From Desulfovibrionaceae bacterium (lineage in GTDB: Bacteria; Desulfobacterota; Desulfovibrionia; Desulfovibrionales; Desulfovibrionaceae), in assembly GCA_031082225.1 (NCBI GenBank), contig JAVHLG010000004.1:1-64000 (forward strand): DNA of 64,000 nucleotides, given 5' to 3'. Within the stretch, counting starts at the first letter, position 1. Each line of letters starts with the position of its first letter. A program made the position numbers and the translations under genes. The notes under the pieces were generated by a model. The model worked only from the letters and a program-made list of their open reading frames with translations. It was not told where the DNA came from and ran no database searches. Below, in pieces: positions 53,548 to 62,909 of the stretch.

Positions 53548-53697
53548 CTACAGACGGCCGTCCTTTTCGCGTTCCTTGGCCTGGTCGAAGTCGATGCGCA
53601 GTTGCTTTTTTTTCCGCTCACGCACCTGGAAGGTCAGCCTGGCCCCGAGGTAGAAACAGACCCCGATGGCCACGGCCCAGACGATATAGGAGAGCAC
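53548..53697 (-). CDS. Small single-helix membrane protein
   Basis: A 49-aa protein starting at GTG 53697 with GAGGAG 6 nt upstream. One hydrophobic helix (LSYIVWAVAIGVCFYLGARL) is followed by a strongly basic tail (RERKKKQLRIDFDQAKEREK) that should face the cytoplasm. The longer ATG frame from 53757 has no ribosome site. No family is recognised; it could be a lineage-specific small protein. Confidence 0.6.
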   Translation of the reverse strand: MLSYIVWAVAIGVCFYLGARLTFQVRERKKKQLRIDFDQAKEREKDGRL

Positions 53698-54001
53698 GGG
53701 TAATCTCCTCAGCGCCGCGCGGACGCGAAGGCCGGAAGAAGGCCGGGCTTGCCGCATGGCAAAACGCCCATGCGGACGGGGCAGGACACGCGGCGACGCC
53801 GCATGGCCCGCTGGGGGCAGGGGGAGGACTCTCCGGCCCTGGGCGATGGATCCGAAGGTGTCATGCGCCGTCTTGCGGATGCCCCGGACCGCTCATGTGC
53901 GCCATGCCACGCCAGGGACATTCCCATACAGTGTTTGCCGACGGGTACGGCAAGGTCAACACGGACGCGACGTCGGCTGGCCACATTATGCCAGCCGGGG
54001 G

Positions 54002-55372
54002 TCAGCCCCCGGCCTTGCAGAGGTTCTCCTTGCGCGCGGTTTCCAGAAGTTCGCAGTCGCCGAAGGTACAGGCCTTCTGGTAATCCTCGCACATGGGACC
54101 GTATTGCTTGAGGTGGAAATAGGTATAGCCGCGCCCCTTGTAGTAGTCGGCCTCTTTTGGTCCCAGGGAAATGGCCTTGTTGTAGTCCTCGAGGGCCTTG
54201 TCGAAATGTCCGGCCCGCGTGTGGCTCAATCCCCGCATGGAATAGGCCAGGGCAAAAGACTGATTGCGCTCAATGGCCTGGGTGTAGTCCTCAATGGCCC
54301 GGGTGTAGAGCTTCATGTAGTAGAAGGCGTGTCCCCGGCTGGCATAGTAGTCGGCCCGGTTGGGGTTGAGCTTGATGGCCCGGTCGAACTGCTCGATGGC
54401 CTTTTGATATTTGTTTTGCTTGCCAAGCTCGTTGCCTTTCTCGAAATAGCCTTCGGCGTCGGTTGGGGAGCCGGTCTCGGGCTCGGCCGCAGCAGGGGCG
54501 GGCGCGTCTCCGGGCGGCGGCGTCTGGGCGGCCGGGGTTTCCTGGGCCGCGTCGGGTTCGGGTTCCGGCAGGTCCGCGACCTCCTCCGACGCTTTCGGCG
54601 GCGGGGCCTTGTCGGCGGGGGCGGCGGGAGCCGTCGCCTGTCCGGACGGGATGGTCAGTTGCGCCCCTGCGAGGACCTTTCCGGAGGCGGCGGAGGGGTT
54701 GAGGCGCTGGATGGCCTCGATGGTCGTGCCGTAGCGGGCGGCGATGGAGGCCAGGGTCTCGCCGCGCTTGACCTTGTGGCGCACCGTGGGGGCGGCCGCC
54801 TCCTTTTTGGCCTCGGGCCGGGATTCGGCTTTTTCGGCCTTGGGCGATGCGCCTGAAGGGGACTTGAGAACCTGTCCCACCTTAAGCTTGCGCGGATCGA
54901 GGTTGCCGTTGGCCTTGAGCAGATCGGGCACGGAAACGCCCAGTTTGGCGGCTATGCCTTGCGGGGTGTCGCCCTTTTGGACGGTATAGGCGCCGCCGGA
55001 CGTAGCGGCCGGGGCCTTTTCTTCGGCGGGCTTGGCCTTTTTTTCCTCTGCAGCCTTGGTCTTTTCCTGAGCGGCGGAGGGTTTTTTCGAGGCGCTGTCG
55101 TCCTTGCCGGGCGTGGATGCGGCGGTTTTCTCCTGGGACTTGGCGCCGGGGATGGTGATTTCCTGTCCCACGCGCAGCTTTTTTGGATCCAGCCCGGGGT
55201 TGGCCTTCAGCAGTTCCTGGGTGGAGATGCCGTGTTTATTGGCGATGCCGCCCGGGGTGTCGCCGGACTTGACCGCATAGGCCTGGACGCTCGAGACGGA
55301 AAAAAGGACGGGGAGGGTGAAAAGGGGCATGGTGAAGGCACAAAAAGCGAGAATCCGGAAAATACGGGGCAT
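54002..55372 (-). CDS. Exported LysM- and TPR-repeat protein
   Basis: A 456-aa protein. Signal peptide (residues 1-32), then three LysM domains: YAVKSGDTPGGIANKHGIS near 32, YTVQKGDTPQGIAAKLGVS near 128 and HKVKRGETLASIAARYGTT near 199, joined by Lys/Ala/Glu-rich linkers. An Ala/Pro-rich stretch (245-305) leads to TPR repeats (about 308-430: YFEKGNELGKQNKYQKAIEQFDRAI and three more). A Cys pair near the end (CTFGDC) may be a disulfide. LysM domains bind peptidoglycan and TPRs bind proteins, so it likely scaffolds an envelope complex. Confidence 0.92.
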   Translation of the reverse strand: MPRIFRILAFCAFTMPLFTLPVLFSVSSVQAYAVKSGDTPGGIANKHGISTQELLKANPGLDPKKLRVGQEITIPGAKSQEKTAASTPGKDDSASKKPSAAQEKTKAAEEKKAKPAEEKAPAATSGGAYTVQKGDTPQGIAAKLGVSVPDLLKANGNLDPRKLKVGQVLKSPSGASPKAEKAESRPEAKKEAAAPTVRHKVKRGETLASIAARYGTTIEAIQRLNPSAASGKVLAGAQLTIPSGQATAPAAPADKAPPPKASEEVADLPEPEPDAAQETPAAQTPPPGDAPAPAAAEPETGSPTDAEGYFEKGNELGKQNKYQKAIEQFDRAIKLNPNRADYYASRGHAFYYMKLYTRAIEDYTQAIERNQSFALAYSMRGLSHTRAGHFDKALEDYNKAISLGPKEADYYKGRGYTYFHLKQYGPMCEDYQKACTFGDCELLETARKENLCKAGG

Positions 55373-55660
55373 ATGTCCACCTTGGTGACGACGAGGAGTT
55401 CAAGTCCGAAAAGGAGCCAGGACGACAAAACATCAAGGTGGGGACTGTAGACGTTTACGGAAAAAGGGGCAACTTTTTTTAGAGTGTTCGGTATTTCAGT
55501 GTGTTGGGTGCTGATTTGGGAGCCCTCCGGGTGCGTGGGGTTTCCCGGGGGCGGTTTTCCCCGGCCGGACAGGGAAGCGGGCCGACGTCTTGCCCCAAAC
55601 CTCCGGACAGGGTATGTTCCATGGAAACCATCGGAAACCCGGAACAAAGAGAGTTGTGCT

Positions 55661-56305
55661 ATGTCACTGGTGGTCAAGGCGCACGGCGACATTGAGCAGG
55701 TTCTCGTCACCTCGTTGCCCAAAGCCTTCGTGTCCAAGGTCTTCCGCCATTGCTGGGGAAAAAACAACACGCCCTATTTCGCAGGCAACTGTTTCAAGGG
55801 CGTGCTGTATTTCGACGAGCGCATGGCCGCCGCATTCGCCCGGGAGTCCGGGATGGAATGGAACGGCTGGCTGGCCTTGTCGAAGCACCTGCACCTGATA
55901 GCGGCGGTCTTTGAGAGCGGCCTGGAACTGACTGCGTCCTGCCGGACCGGGGAGACCATCCTCGGGACCACGTCCCTGGCCGTCAGCTCCCAATCCCACG
56001 CCTTCGCCACGGTGGCCGGATACATAGGGGATGACCAGGTTGCGGCGCTTCTGGGATCCGTGGACAAAGGGGCCATGGTGTTCACCCTGCCGGACTTCGA
56101 AGGGGAGTTTGATCCCGACAGGCTCACGGCCCAGGTCACCCGGCTTGACGACTTTTTTTTCGAGGACGGCCTGCTGACCGGGCTTTTCTACGACGGCCGG
56201 GAGATGTCCATGGAGATGGGCGACAGCCGGGGGATGAGCATGATCGATCCGGTCCTGATCGGCGCCGACGGGACACGTCTCGACATGTATGATTTTACGG
56301 CCTAA
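55661..56305 (+). CDS. Conserved-looking hypothetical protein
   Basis: A 214-aa soluble acidic protein that I cannot place in a family. It has no signal peptide or membrane helix; alternating beta-like and helical segments (LYFDERMAAAFARESG, GAMVFTLPDFEGEFD, DDFFFEDGLLTGLFYDG). AAAGAGAG lies about 7 nt before ATG 55661; the frame upstream of it is not protein-like. GC content and codon use match the neighbours, so it is a resident gene. It is transcribed divergently from the LysM/TPR gene and 234 bp before the response regulator. Confidence 0.75.
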   Translation: MSLVVKAHGDIEQVLVTSLPKAFVSKVFRHCWGKNNTPYFAGNCFKGVLYFDERMAAAFARESGMEWNGWLALSKHLHLIAAVFESGLELTASCRTGETILGTTSLAVSSQSHAFATVAGYIGDDQVAALLGSVDKGAMVFTLPDFEGEFDPDRLTAQVTRLDDFFFEDGLLTGLFYDGREMSMEMGDSRGMSMIDPVLIGADGTRLDMYDFTA

Positions 56306-56538
56306 TGTCGTGGCATCGAAACCGGTGTGTCCGAATACTAATGGTAACACCATGGAATATTTTGTTTATTTTTAGAAATACGTCCGCATTTTTTAAGGGA
56401 CAAGGCACGGGGCGGCGTCTTGCATGAGGTGAACGACCGGCCGGAACACGAAGGGGCCGGGGAGACGGCGCAACCGGTCTGCCCGTTCACCCGGTCGTGC
56501 CCGCTTCTGGCTGAAATCCAGTGGAAAGGCCCGCGACC

Positions 56539-56904
56539 ATGAAAACCATTTTGGTCATCGACGACGATGCAACCATCCGGGGCGTTGTGCGGCTGTACCT
56601 TGAGACCGAGGGGCATGTGGTGCTCGAGGCCACGGACGGCAAGGCTGGCATGCGTCTTTTTCACGCCAACCCGGTGGATCTGGTGATCCTCGACATCTTC
56701 ATGCCGGAAAAAGACGGCATCGAGACCATCCAGGAGATCCGCGAGGCAGGGAACTGCAAGGTGTTGGCCATCTCCGGCGGGTCGCCCACCATGGGCATGG
56801 ATTTTTTGCACCACGCCAAGGCCTTCGGGGCCAACGACATCCTGGTCAAACCGTTTAGCGAAAGCGAACTTCTGGACACCGTGCGCCGTCTGACGCAGGG
56901 CTGA
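56539..56904 (+). CDS. Single-domain response regulator (CheY-like)
   Basis: A 121-aa receiver domain with no output domain. Acidic pocket IDDD near residue 8, phospho-acceptor Asp in LVILDIFMPEKDG (about residue 52), the switch serine in AISGG and Lys in LVKPF near residue 103. It would relay phosphorylation to a partner protein. ATG 56539 has AAAGG upstream; GTG 56521 would add six residues. Its 3' end overlaps the DUF4911 gene of the opposite strand by 50 bp. The cognate kinase is not adjacent. Confidence 0.93.
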   Translation: MKTILVIDDDATIRGVVRLYLETEGHVVLEATDGKAGMRLFHANPVDLVILDIFMPEKDGIETIQEIREAGNCKVLAISGGSPTMGMDFLHHAKAFGANDILVKPFSESELLDTVRRLTQG

Positions 56905-57220
56905 GGCCCGCCCCTGTCCGGGCGTCGTCCCCGGCCGCCCCGCTCCGGGGGGCGTGGCGCAGGGCAAGGCCCGGAATCTCGTGCGCGGCGGCGGCCACAA
57001 AGTCCAACACCTCCAGCCGAGCCGTGGGCGCGAAAAGCAGACGCACCACGGCGGCATAGCGGTCCACCACGGTCATGCACGCCAGATGGCCGTAGCCCTC
57101 CAGCAAAAAACGCAGAAGTCCCACATTCGCCCCGGGCAGGGACAGATACAGCCGGTCCGACTCCCCGGGCGGCAGGTATGGCGGACGCCGCCGTTTCCCC
57201 CGACTCACAGGATCTCGCAT
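56855..57220 (-). CDS. DUF4911 protein
   Basis: A 121-aa protein with the DUF4911 core: DRLYLSLPGANVGLLRFLLEGYGHLACMTVVD, then AAVVRLLFAPTARLEVLDFV, an ACT-like beta-alpha pattern typical of small Desulfovibrio proteins. The last ~30 residues are not conserved-looking and overlap the response regulator gene on the other strand. Its start overlaps the M24 peptidase stop by 16 nt, so the two are translationally coupled. Function unknown. Confidence 0.8.
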   Translation of the reverse strand: MRDPVSRGKRRRPPYLPPGESDRLYLSLPGANVGLLRFLLEGYGHLACMTVVDRYAAVVRLLFAPTARLEVLDFVAAAAHEIPGLALRHAPRSGAAGDDARTGAGLSPASDGARCPEVRFR

Positions 57221-58290
57221 CCGTCGTCGGTGACAAGCACCATGTATTCCCAGCGCACGCCGCCCCAGGCCGGGTCGTACAGGCCCGGCTCCACCGTGAC
57301 CACCATGCCCGGGGAAAGGCGTCCCTCGGCGTAGGGGCTCAGGCTCGGGGCCTCGTGGGTTTCCAGGCCGATGCCGTGGCCCAGGGAATGGGTGAAGGCC
57401 GCGTCCACCCCATGGGCCGCAAAGGCGTTTTTGGCCAGCATATAGGCGTCGCGGTAGGAAAGCCCGGGGCGCATGGCCGCCAGGGCCGCGTTTTGGGCCT
57501 CCTGGACCATGTCCAGGGTGCGCCGGAAGCGGTCCGACGGGGTGTCGCCGACCCAGAAGGTGCGGGTCTGGTCCGAGCAGTAGCCGTCCAGGCGGCCGCC
57601 CACGTCCACCAGGACCAGGCTTTTGTCCGTGGCCGCCTTGGGGCCGGGCACGGCGTGGGGCAGGGCGGCGTTTTCATCCACGGCCACGATGGACGGGAAG
57701 GACAGTTCGCTGGCCCCGAACGCCCGGAAGAGCTTTTCGATCTCCCAGGCCGCCTCGGCCTCGGTGATCCCCGGGACCAGCACGTCCGGCAACCGGGCCA
57801 TGACCGCGTGGTTGACGGCGCAGGAGCGTCGCAACAGCGCAATCTCGCCCTGGTCCTTGCGCAGGCGCAGGTTTTCCACGAATCCCGTGCAGGGCACGAG
57901 GTCGATATGTTCCGAGAGCAGGGCGTGGGTGTCGTAGGACAGGCTTTTGGCCTCGAAGAGGATCTTCGCAAGACCCAGGGATTTGAAAAACTCGCCCATG
58001 GCCTGATAGCGGTTGGAGGCATAGATGAAGATGCCGTCCTCGTTCCACAGCCTGCGGGCCGCATCCAGGAACCGGGGGTCGGTCAGGAGCCTGTCCTGGC
58101 CGTTGGCCGTGACCAGGAGCATGCCCGAGGATTCGTTGCACTGGGCGTCGTGGAGTTCGAAGCCGCTCAAATAATACCGGTTGGCGGCATGGGAGACGAG
58201 CAGGGCATCATGGCCTGCAGCGGCCAGGCTGGCGCGCAGACGGTCCCGCCTGGCGGCGTACACGTGGGTGGTATCGTTGGCGTTTTCCAT
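57205..58290 (-). CDS. M24-family Xaa-Pro aminopeptidase-like protein
   Basis: A 361-aa cytoplasmic metallopeptidase. The creatinase-like N domain (residues 1-135) is followed by the pita-bread catalytic domain. Metal ligands are visible: two Asp in LVDVGGRLDGYCSDQTRTF (near 228 and 239), His in THSLGHGIGLE (near 303), Glu in VTVEPGLY and Glu in GVRWEYMVLV. It should cleave N-terminal residues before proline, as PepP/PepQ-type enzymes do. It is coupled to the DUF4911 gene downstream. Confidence 0.93.
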   Translation of the reverse strand: MENANDTTHVYAARRDRLRASLAAAGHDALLVSHAANRYYLSGFELHDAQCNESSGMLLVTANGQDRLLTDPRFLDAARRLWNEDGIFIYASNRYQAMGEFFKSLGLAKILFEAKSLSYDTHALLSEHIDLVPCTGFVENLRLRKDQGEIALLRRSCAVNHAVMARLPDVLVPGITEAEAAWEIEKLFRAFGASELSFPSIVAVDENAALPHAVPGPKAATDKSLVLVDVGGRLDGYCSDQTRTFWVGDTPSDRFRRTLDMVQEAQNAALAAMRPGLSYRDAYMLAKNAFAAHGVDAAFTHSLGHGIGLETHEAPSLSPYAEGRLSPGMVVTVEPGLYDPAWGGVRWEYMVLVTDDGCEIL

Positions 58291-58356
58291 GCCGGGGTTT
58301 AGCCGCTGTCGGCCCCGGCGTCAACGCCTTGCCCCGCACAACCTGCGTCCGGCCGC

Positions 58357-59730
58357 TTAATCCAGACGGTAGACCGTCTCCGGGGTTCCCACGACCATGC
58401 GCTCGGCCCACTGGACGCCCTGCATGACCGAGTGGTCCATGTTGCCCACCTCGTATTTGAACCCCCCGAAACGCCCCCGGGAAAAGATGTCCGCCGCCTC
58501 CAGCAGGGGCTGGACCACGGCCAGGGCCGCGTCGCGTTCCAGGCACGGAATGGGATAGGCATAGTCCAGGCGGGCCTGCCAGGTGGAGACCACCCGGTCC
58601 TGTTCGCCGGGTTCGAGCAGTCCGGCGGCCCCGAGTCCGGCCACGGCCCGCTGGATGTGGTCGGCCGGGTTCTCGGGCTTGTGCCCGGAAAACGATACCT
58701 CGGTCATCAGCGCCCGGTGGCGGGGAAGCGTGCCGTCGGGGGCTGGGGTGTTGTTGTAGGAATAGTTGTGGAAGTTGGTGACCCGGTAAAAGGGGCAGTT
58801 GTCCTCGGGAAAATACATCCAGCATTTGGAGTCCGGGCGGTGGCCGTCGATGCCGATGCCCGCGATGAGCGCGCCGTTGTGCTTGAGCCTGGCGGCGGCC
58901 TGGCGTGCGGCGTCGGGCAGGCCCTGGGCCACGTCCAGGACGAAACGGTCCAGGGGCATGGTGGTCAGGAGCCGCTCGTAGAAAACGGTCATTCCGGCGG
59001 CGGTGCGCGCGGTCTTTGTCGCCGGGTCCACGGCCACGGTTTTCTGGCTGAGGCGCACGCGGTCGGCGAAACGCGCCGCCAGGCGGCGGTAGATCTCGCC
59101 CGTGCCGCCCGTGAGGGGGAAGGCGAAGGTCCGGTTGGGCCCCCAGGACACGTCGTCGCGGTTGCGGATGATGTTTTCCAGCACCCGGGCCAGATCCACC
59201 ACGCTGACCCGCTCCCCGATCCAGCGGTGGGACATGGTTTCCGGGGGATGGGCCCAGACCTTGAAATTGTAGGGGAGCATGAACAGCCGGGCGATGCCCG
59301 GGCCGAAGCTCTTCTCGATCCACTCCCGGAAATGGGCGGGAGGGCTGGCCGACGCGCCGTTTCGGGCGACGGCCAGAAGGCCCTGAACGCATTCCCAGAC
59401 GAGGTCCGGGGGCAGGCGGCGGATGTTGTTCTGGAAGGGATAGGGCGTCCAGGTTCCGGCCAGCCGGATCCAGGCCTCGCGCTGATGCGTGAGGACGTGG
59501 TCGCCCAAAAGCTCGTCCAGAAGCCGGTCGAAATGCTCGAAATGGGAGAAGACCACATGGCCGCCCAGATCCCAGGTGAACCCGGCCGGGTCCGTAAAGC
59601 TGGCGGACAGGCCGCCCACATGGTCGTTTCGCTCCAGGATGAGGAAGTCGTCCTGGCCGAGTTCACGCAGTCGGTCCGCCGCGCCGAGCCCGGTGGGGCC
59701 GGCCCCGATGATCAGATATTTGACGCGCAC
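58357..59730 (-). CDS. FAD-dependent oxidoreductase, UDP-galactopyranose mutase/protoporphyrinogen oxidase-like
   Basis: A 457-aa flavoprotein. The dinucleotide-binding motif LIIGAGPTGLGAADRL is at residues 5-20, followed by ILERNDHVGGLSASF and the substrate-region motif WDLGGHVVFSH. FPLTGGTGEIYRRL lies near 230 and GGFKYEVGNMDHSVMQG near the C terminus. Relatives modify nucleotide sugars or oxidise amines and porphyrinogens; nucleotide-sugar or polysaccharide work is a reasonable guess. GTG 59730 with GAGGA upstream is preferred; the ATG at 59820 adds 30 unconserved residues. Confidence 0.85.
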   Translation of the reverse strand: MRVKYLIIGAGPTGLGAADRLRELGQDDFLILERNDHVGGLSASFTDPAGFTWDLGGHVVFSHFEHFDRLLDELLGDHVLTHQREAWIRLAGTWTPYPFQNNIRRLPPDLVWECVQGLLAVARNGASASPPAHFREWIEKSFGPGIARLFMLPYNFKVWAHPPETMSHRWIGERVSVVDLARVLENIIRNRDDVSWGPNRTFAFPLTGGTGEIYRRLAARFADRVRLSQKTVAVDPATKTARTAAGMTVFYERLLTTMPLDRFVLDVAQGLPDAARQAAARLKHNGALIAGIGIDGHRPDSKCWMYFPEDNCPFYRVTNFHNYSYNNTPAPDGTLPRHRALMTEVSFSGHKPENPADHIQRAVAGLGAAGLLEPGEQDRVVSTWQARLDYAYPIPCLERDAALAVVQPLLEAADIFSRGRFGGFKYEVGNMDHSVMQGVQWAERMVVGTPETVYRLD

Positions 59731-59925
59731 GGCATCCTCCGCACAGGGGTTTGCGCAGGAAATACAAGAAACGTGCCGGGAAAAAGAGAGGAGGGACGTG
59801 TCTGGCGGAAAACGGGGCACACGTCTGCCCTGTCCCCTGGACGGCCCGCAGCCGCCCGCATCGGGCCGCCCCGGGGGATTGCGGCGTCGCGACGGACCGC
59901 GTGCGGCGTCGCGGCGGAAAAAAGT

Positions 59926-60201
59926 CTACCAGGCGGGACGTCTGGGCTTGGGGGCGCGGGGCTTGGCCTCGTTGATCTTCAGACTGCGACCTTCGTAATC
60001 CTTGCCGTTTAAGGCCTCGATGGCCGCATCGGCCTCGGCGTCGTCATCCATTTCCACAAATCCGAAGCCGCGCGGTTTGCCCGTCTCCCGGTCGGAGATG
60101 AGCTTGACCGAGGACACGGCGCCGTACTGGGCGAAAAGATCGCGAACGTTGTCTTCAGAGGCCCGGAAGGGCAGATTGCCGACATAAATGTTCTTGGACA
60201 T
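59926..60201 (-). CDS. RNA-recognition-motif (RRM) protein
   Basis: A 91-aa single RRM. RNP2 is IYVGNL (residues 4-9) and RNP1 is RGFGFVEM (about 45-52). The domain ends at LKINEA and is followed by a short basic/proline tail (KPRAPKPRRPAW). Bacterial RRM proteins bind RNA and are often cold-inducible. ATG 60201 has GGGAG about 9 nt upstream; the start at 60225 is less likely. Confidence 0.93.
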   Translation of the reverse strand: MSKNIYVGNLPFRASEDNVRDLFAQYGAVSSVKLISDRETGKPRGFGFVEMDDDAEADAAIEALNGKDYEGRSLKINEAKPRAPKPRRPAW

Positions 60202-60889
60202 GAGTGAAAGACTCCCTTTTCTCAAGGCATTGGCTCAGGGTCCACGGGCGAACGCCGCCGCAGATTCGCGACAAAACGGGCGTACCGCGTCCAGGCGGCT
60301 TGTCGGGCGTCGGGATTCCGTTCATGCGGCGGAGGATGCTCGCGGCGGGCGGCTTCACTGCCGTGGACGTCTGAAGGATCGGATCGCGCGCACTATCTGC
60401 CGCCATTCCGCGACCACCGGGAAGACGACAGGATATTGGGCGAACACTTCCCCCCTAGCGCAAACGATGTGAACGGGCAAGGGGTTTGTGTTGCCGCACG
60501 GCCGATGGTGCGATTTTTTTTCATCGTCCCGGGCGTTTCCGAAAACAACAGGGCGTCCGTGAAGCGGCAAGACCGTCAGCCCACCATGCCCCGGGAGGCC
60601 ATTTGCCTCTTGCACGCCACATGGGGGCGGGACATGGCGTTCATGCTCCCTGCATCCGGCCCTGGACACGGAAGATGATGCGCCAGCCAGGGGGCGGGGT
60701 ACGGTGTTGTAGAGTGGAGCGCGTGGTGGTCCGGAAAAAGGCGCATGACCGATGGCCTCCATGGGGAGGGGATTTTCAGGCAACGAAGCACAGTGTCTTG
60801 TCTTTCAGGCGAAAATGGCGAATTCTCAGCCTGTGGCGGACGAAACGACAGCGGCTCGGGGGAACGCCCGGCATGGGGGAGGTGGCGCG
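60202..60889. other. Intergenic region, no supported gene
   Basis: About 690 bp between the divergent RRM and glycosyltransferase genes. Several frames are open on both strands but none has family features, a good ribosome site or a plausible composition. The part next to the RRM gene is likely its 5' untranslated leader, which in cold-regulated relatives can be long. Confidence 0.4.
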
Positions 60890-61891
60890 GTGGACACGGC
60901 ACGCATTGTCTGGGTCGGGCGGCATCCCCTGGATGCGGGCATGCGGGCCGTTCATCCCGGGGTGGTCGTCGTGCCCCTGGAACCGCTCCAGGTGCTGTCC
61001 TTCTCCGACGTGACCCGGCTTGCGGGGGGCGTTCCGGATGTGGTGGTCTATTCGGACAAGTCCGGCCCGCCGCCGCTTTCGGGCCTCGAACGCTATCCCT
61101 GCCTGACGGTGTTCTACTGCGTGGACAGCCACATCCACGACTGGTATCCGGACTATGCCCGGGCCTTTGACCTGTGCGCCGTAAGTCTCAAGGACCATCT
61201 GCCCCGGTTCGCCTCCCGCCTGGGATCGGAGCGGGTCATGTGGCTGCCCCCCTTTCCCCGTCTGGAGGACCGGCCGCTTCCGGCCGCAAGGATCCACGAC
61301 GTGATCTTCGTGGGCAAGGTGGACCCGGTCCTGACCCCGGGCAGGCACGCCTTTCTGGCCGAACTGCGGTCCCTCCTGCCCGGGCTGCATGTGACCGGGG
61401 GGAACTACCGCGAACTGTTCCCCACGGCCAGGCTCGCGCTCAATGTGGCCGAGGGCGGCGACCTCAATTTCCGGGTCTTCGAGGCCCTGGCCTGCGGGGC
61501 CTGCCTTTTGACCCCCGAGGTGGGGCACGGCCAGGCGGGGCTTTTCACCCCGGGCGAACACCTGTTCACCTATCCGGCCATGGATGTCCGGGCCGTGGTC
61601 TCCCTGACGGCGGAGCTTTTGGCCGACGCGCCACGCCGGGAGCGGGTCGCCGCCGCAGGCGAGGCCCTGGTGCGTTCCCGCCATCGTCCCGAGCACCGGG
61701 CCAGGGCCCTTGTGGACTTCATCCAGGGCCACGCCCCCTTTGAGCGGCTCATCGCCAGGCGGCTGGCCACGGCCGCGTCCCTGTTCTCCCAGGTGCTTCG
61801 TCCCCTGTATCTGCACTGGGCCGAGGCCCTGCGTCCTGCGCCCGAGGCCGCCGTCTATCTGGAGATGGGCCGGGGAGGCGGGAGGGCGTAG
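60890..61891 (+). CDS. CgeB-like glycosyltransferase
   Basis: A 333-aa protein resembling spore-coat CgeB-type glycosyltransferases. It has an N-terminal Rossmann-like part (RIVWVGRHPLDAGM), a central VFYCVDSHIHDWYPD and a VIFVGKVDP segment. The C-terminal motif is LNVAEGGDLNFRVFEALACGACLLTPEV, the usual nucleotide-sugar-binding block. It probably adds sugars to a surface structure, perhaps flagellin or polysaccharide; the acceptor is not shown. GTG 60890 has GGGGAGG 7 nt upstream; the ATG at 60752 lacks a site and adds unconserved sequence. Confidence 0.85.
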   Translation: MDTARIVWVGRHPLDAGMRAVHPGVVVVPLEPLQVLSFSDVTRLAGGVPDVVVYSDKSGPPPLSGLERYPCLTVFYCVDSHIHDWYPDYARAFDLCAVSLKDHLPRFASRLGSERVMWLPPFPRLEDRPLPAARIHDVIFVGKVDPVLTPGRHAFLAELRSLLPGLHVTGGNYRELFPTARLALNVAEGGDLNFRVFEALACGACLLTPEVGHGQAGLFTPGEHLFTYPAMDVRAVVSLTAELLADAPRRERVAAAGEALVRSRHRPEHRARALVDFIQGHAPFERLIARRLATAASLFSQVLRPLYLHWAEALRPAPEAAVYLEMGRGGGRA

Positions 61892-61986
61892 GGCGCGCTT
61901 CGCGTCCGCGTATGGAAGAAGTCACTGAAATGCCTGACTGCGGGGGGGGGCGGGGCCACGGCCCCGGATGGCGGTCAAAAGGCGTG

Positions 61987-62382
61987 TCAGAGACGAAAGA
62001 GCCCGGTCTGGAGCCAGCGCTCCACGCCTTGAAGATCCAGCTCTTTGAGGGCCATGGCCACCATGCGCCCAACCACGTCGTCCAGATCAATCGACAGGCG
62101 AAATCCATTGCGATGGAATGTCTCTGTGCAGGTCCAGAAGGCGGTACGCTTGTTGCCGTCAAAAAAGAAGTGGCCCTGGGCCAGACGCAGGCACAGGAAG
62201 GCGGCCTTGGCCGTGACCGTGGGAAGTTCGGGGCTGCCCGGAACAACGTCGTGCACCCGGGCCAGGGCATGTTCCAGGGAGCCGGGCTGCATCAGCGCGT
62301 GCCGCCCGCCGAAGCGCGTGGTCAGTCTGCGGTTGGCGTCAACGATCTCGGCCAGCGTCACACATTCGAAAGGCGTGTCCAT
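61987..62382 (-). CDS. Doc-type Fic-domain protein
   Basis: A 131-aa Fic/Doc-fold protein. The active-site motif is HFFFDGNKRTAF near residues 80-91, close to the death-on-curing form (HxFxDxNKR). The N-terminal segment FGGRHALMQPGSLEHAL is typical of Doc. Doc toxins phosphorylate EF-Tu; other Fic proteins add AMP. The start lies 25 nt inside the end of the upstream TPR-like gene, so the two are coupled. The usual Phd antitoxin is absent; the TPR-like protein may act in its place. Confidence 0.88.
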   Translation of the reverse strand: MDTPFECVTLAEIVDANRRLTTRFGGRHALMQPGSLEHALARVHDVVPGSPELPTVTAKAAFLCLRLAQGHFFFDGNKRTAFWTCTETFHRNGFRLSIDLDDVVGRMVAMALKELDLQGVERWLQTGLFRL

Positions 62383-62909
62383 AGCTCCGCGTTCCGGGAC
62401 ATGTCGTCTTCGAGCCGGTCCATGACCCCGTCACGGATGCGTCCGGAAGGCGGTTCGCCGGTGTCCAGTTCGTGCTGGCGGCCGGTCAGTTCATGCCACT
62501 CGGCGCACAGCGCCCGAAAAAGCGAGGCCAGTCCCAGGGCCTGCGCTGAGATGATCATGAGACCCAGTGCGGAAGGGGCGTGGGAGGCCTCGAAGGCCCG
62601 TTTCGCCATGGCCAGGGCGCTGGAGAAGTTGCCCGTCCAGGCCAGGGTGTTGGCGTAATTGTACAGGGCGTCACTGCTGCCGTCCGTGAGTTCCAGGACG
62701 GCCAGATGCCGGGCGTGCATGGTCTTTTCGTCGCCCAGAAGTCCGGCCACTGTCCCGAGAAGCGTCAACGACCCGATCCTGTCTGCGTCCATAAGACCCT
62801 CTGCCTGTCGCCGGATTCGCATGAGCGCGACCTCGTCGCGCCTATCGGCGATGAGGAGGGCGTTTATGGCGCGGATAAGATCGTTATACTTCGTGGCTGG
62901 AACGGGCAT
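62358..62909 (-). CDS. TPR-like hypothetical protein coupled to the Doc gene
   Basis: A 183-aa helical protein without signal peptide. Segments such as DALYNYANTLAWTGNFSSALAMAKRAFEA resemble tetratricopeptide helices, repeated with similar spacing from about residue 60 to 140. ATG 62909 has AGGA 7 nt upstream; the frame from 62954 is less likely. It overlaps the Doc gene by 25 nt. The pairing suggests it regulates or neutralises the Doc protein, which would be an unusual antitoxin type; this is inference. Otherwise it could be a simple helical adaptor. Confidence 0.75.
   Translation of the reverse strand: MPVPATKYNDLIRAINALLIADRRDEVALMRIRRQAEGLMDADRIGSLTLLGTVAGLLGDEKTMHARHLAVLELTDGSSDALYNYANTLAWTGNFSSALAMAKRAFEASHAPSALGLMIISAQALGLASLFRALCAEWHELTGRQHELDTGEPPSGRIRDGVMDRLEDDMSRNAELWTRLSNV

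Noticed and set aside
60355..60783. 142-codon minus-strand ORF upstream of the RRM gene
   Set aside because: No family features, no ribosome site and low-complexity Pro/Arg/Gly composition.
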